This document shows, in pieces, positions 5,936-6,325 of a DNA stretch of 6,325 bases. Origin of the DNA: Fidelibacterota bacterium (GTDB taxonomy: Bacteria; Fidelibacterota; Marinisomatia; Marinisomatales; J089); assembly GCA_003695105.1 (NCBI GenBank), contig RFIZ01000026.1:1-6325 (forward strand), given 5' to 3'. The notes beneath the pieces were generated by a model. The model did no database searches and had not been told where the DNA came from. It saw only the letters and a program-made list of their open reading frames with translations. The position numbers and the translations under genes are program-made. Numbering within the stretch: position 1 is the first letter of the stretch; each line of letters starts with the position of its first letter.

Positions 5936-6325
5936 GCATTTCACCTATCGGTTCGAACGGGACGGACGGTTGACGGCGGATCCCGCTTCCTACCACAACC
6001 TGACGGAATACGAAAAGTACAAACTGTCTTTCCATCCCGAGCGACCCAAGTATCTGGATTTTTTGCCTCTGTTTCAGGATGTAAGCCCCTGCCTTGAATC
6101 GGACGAATTCGGCTCCTGGTTGATCCAGACACACCGGGCCCGGTTTTCGGTAGGGGAGGAAAACGTTCCGGTCATGTTGATCGGGCAACAGACCGGACCC
6201 ACCTCCCGATACAGTGACCTGTTACGGGCCATGGCCGATCCGGCCGTTATGCGCCGCTGGGGTCATGGTATGCCCACGCCGGCTTCGTATCGTCGGGCCG
6301 CCGACGCCGTTCGTCTGGCCTCACA
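5928..6325 (+). CDS. Divergent acetyl-CoA carboxylase carboxyltransferase alpha-like protein, 5' part
   Basis: An open frame from ATG 5928 runs off the window after 132 complete codons. HPERPKYLDFL (36-46), PVMLIGQQTG (81-90) and GHGMPTPASYRRA (112-124), then a VRLAS run, align with AccA, where the same order reads HPQRP-LDY, PVMIIGHQKGR, NFGMPAPEGYRKALRLM. In that family the subunit moves a carboxyl group from biotin to acetyl-CoA. Departures are clear: the FDELAGDR block is replaced by a different stretch near 48-72, QKGR is QTGP, and about ten extra residues (AMADPAVMRR, 101-110) precede the GMP loop. It may thus act on another acyl-CoA or be a paralogue. AGGA (5915-5918) lies nine bases upstream, and the start overlaps the methylase stop by eight bases, suggesting coupling. 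An ATG at 5932 is out of frame. The catalytic C-terminal half is not in the window. Confidence 0.75.
   Translation, partial: MDEHFTYRFERDGRLTADPASYHNLTEYEKYKLSFHPERPKYLDFLPLFQDVSPCLESDEFGSWLIQTHRARFSVGEENVPVMLIGQQTGPTSRYSDLLRAMADPAVMRRWGHGMPTPASYRRAADAVRLAS

Noticed and set aside
5685..6188. Minus-strand frame across the methylase/AccA-like junction
   Set aside because: It is antisense to two genes with recognisable motifs and has no coding signature of its own.

Overview
The window is bacterial chromosome: tightly packed genes on the + strand, moderately GC-rich coding sequence, and one AT-rich intergenic gap. It looks like an ordinary respiratory/lipid-metabolism neighbourhood of a Gram-negative-type bacterium that feeds acyl-CoA electrons into a quinone pool. 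The sequence does not settle the phylum. I see no CRISPR array, tRNA, rRNA, insertion sequence or phage gene.

Layout. Bases 1-90 are the 3' end of a Trm112/YcaR-type small protein gene. Bases 91-527 hold no large gene. This gap contains a weak AT-rich hairpin, a possible promoter, three successive hairpins ending in a good intrinsic terminator with a T8 run (211-283), a possible 32-residue single-span membrane peptide on the minus strand (282-380), and a plausible promoter with a 10-bp palindrome ahead of etfB. From 528 to the window end five genes run on the + strand with gaps of 7, 38 and 8 bases and then an 8-base overlap, and with no terminator between them: etfB, etfA, a membrane Fe-S oxidoreductase of the ETF:(mena)quinone oxidoreductase (EMO-like, HdrD-related) type, an Eco57I/TaqI-class N6-adenine DNA methyltransferase, and the start of a divergent acetyl-CoA carboxylase carboxyltransferase alpha-like gene that runs off the window.

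How they work together. EtfB and EtfA should form the soluble flavoprotein that collects electrons from acyl-CoA dehydrogenases. The third gene encodes a protein with a heme-b-capable membrane domain, two [4Fe-4S] motifs and two CCG domains, and should pass those electrons to quinone. The AccA-like gene may be another acyl-CoA enzyme. The methyltransferase is the odd member: it has a complete methylase core and a likely target-recognition region but no nuclease domain, and no restriction gene is visible, so it may be a solitary methylase or one half of a system continuing outside the window. No clearly new multi-gene system is demonstrable here. The best leads are the methylase embedded in an electron-transfer operon, the divergent carboxyltransferase, and the structured intergenic RNA beside the tiny membrane ORF.
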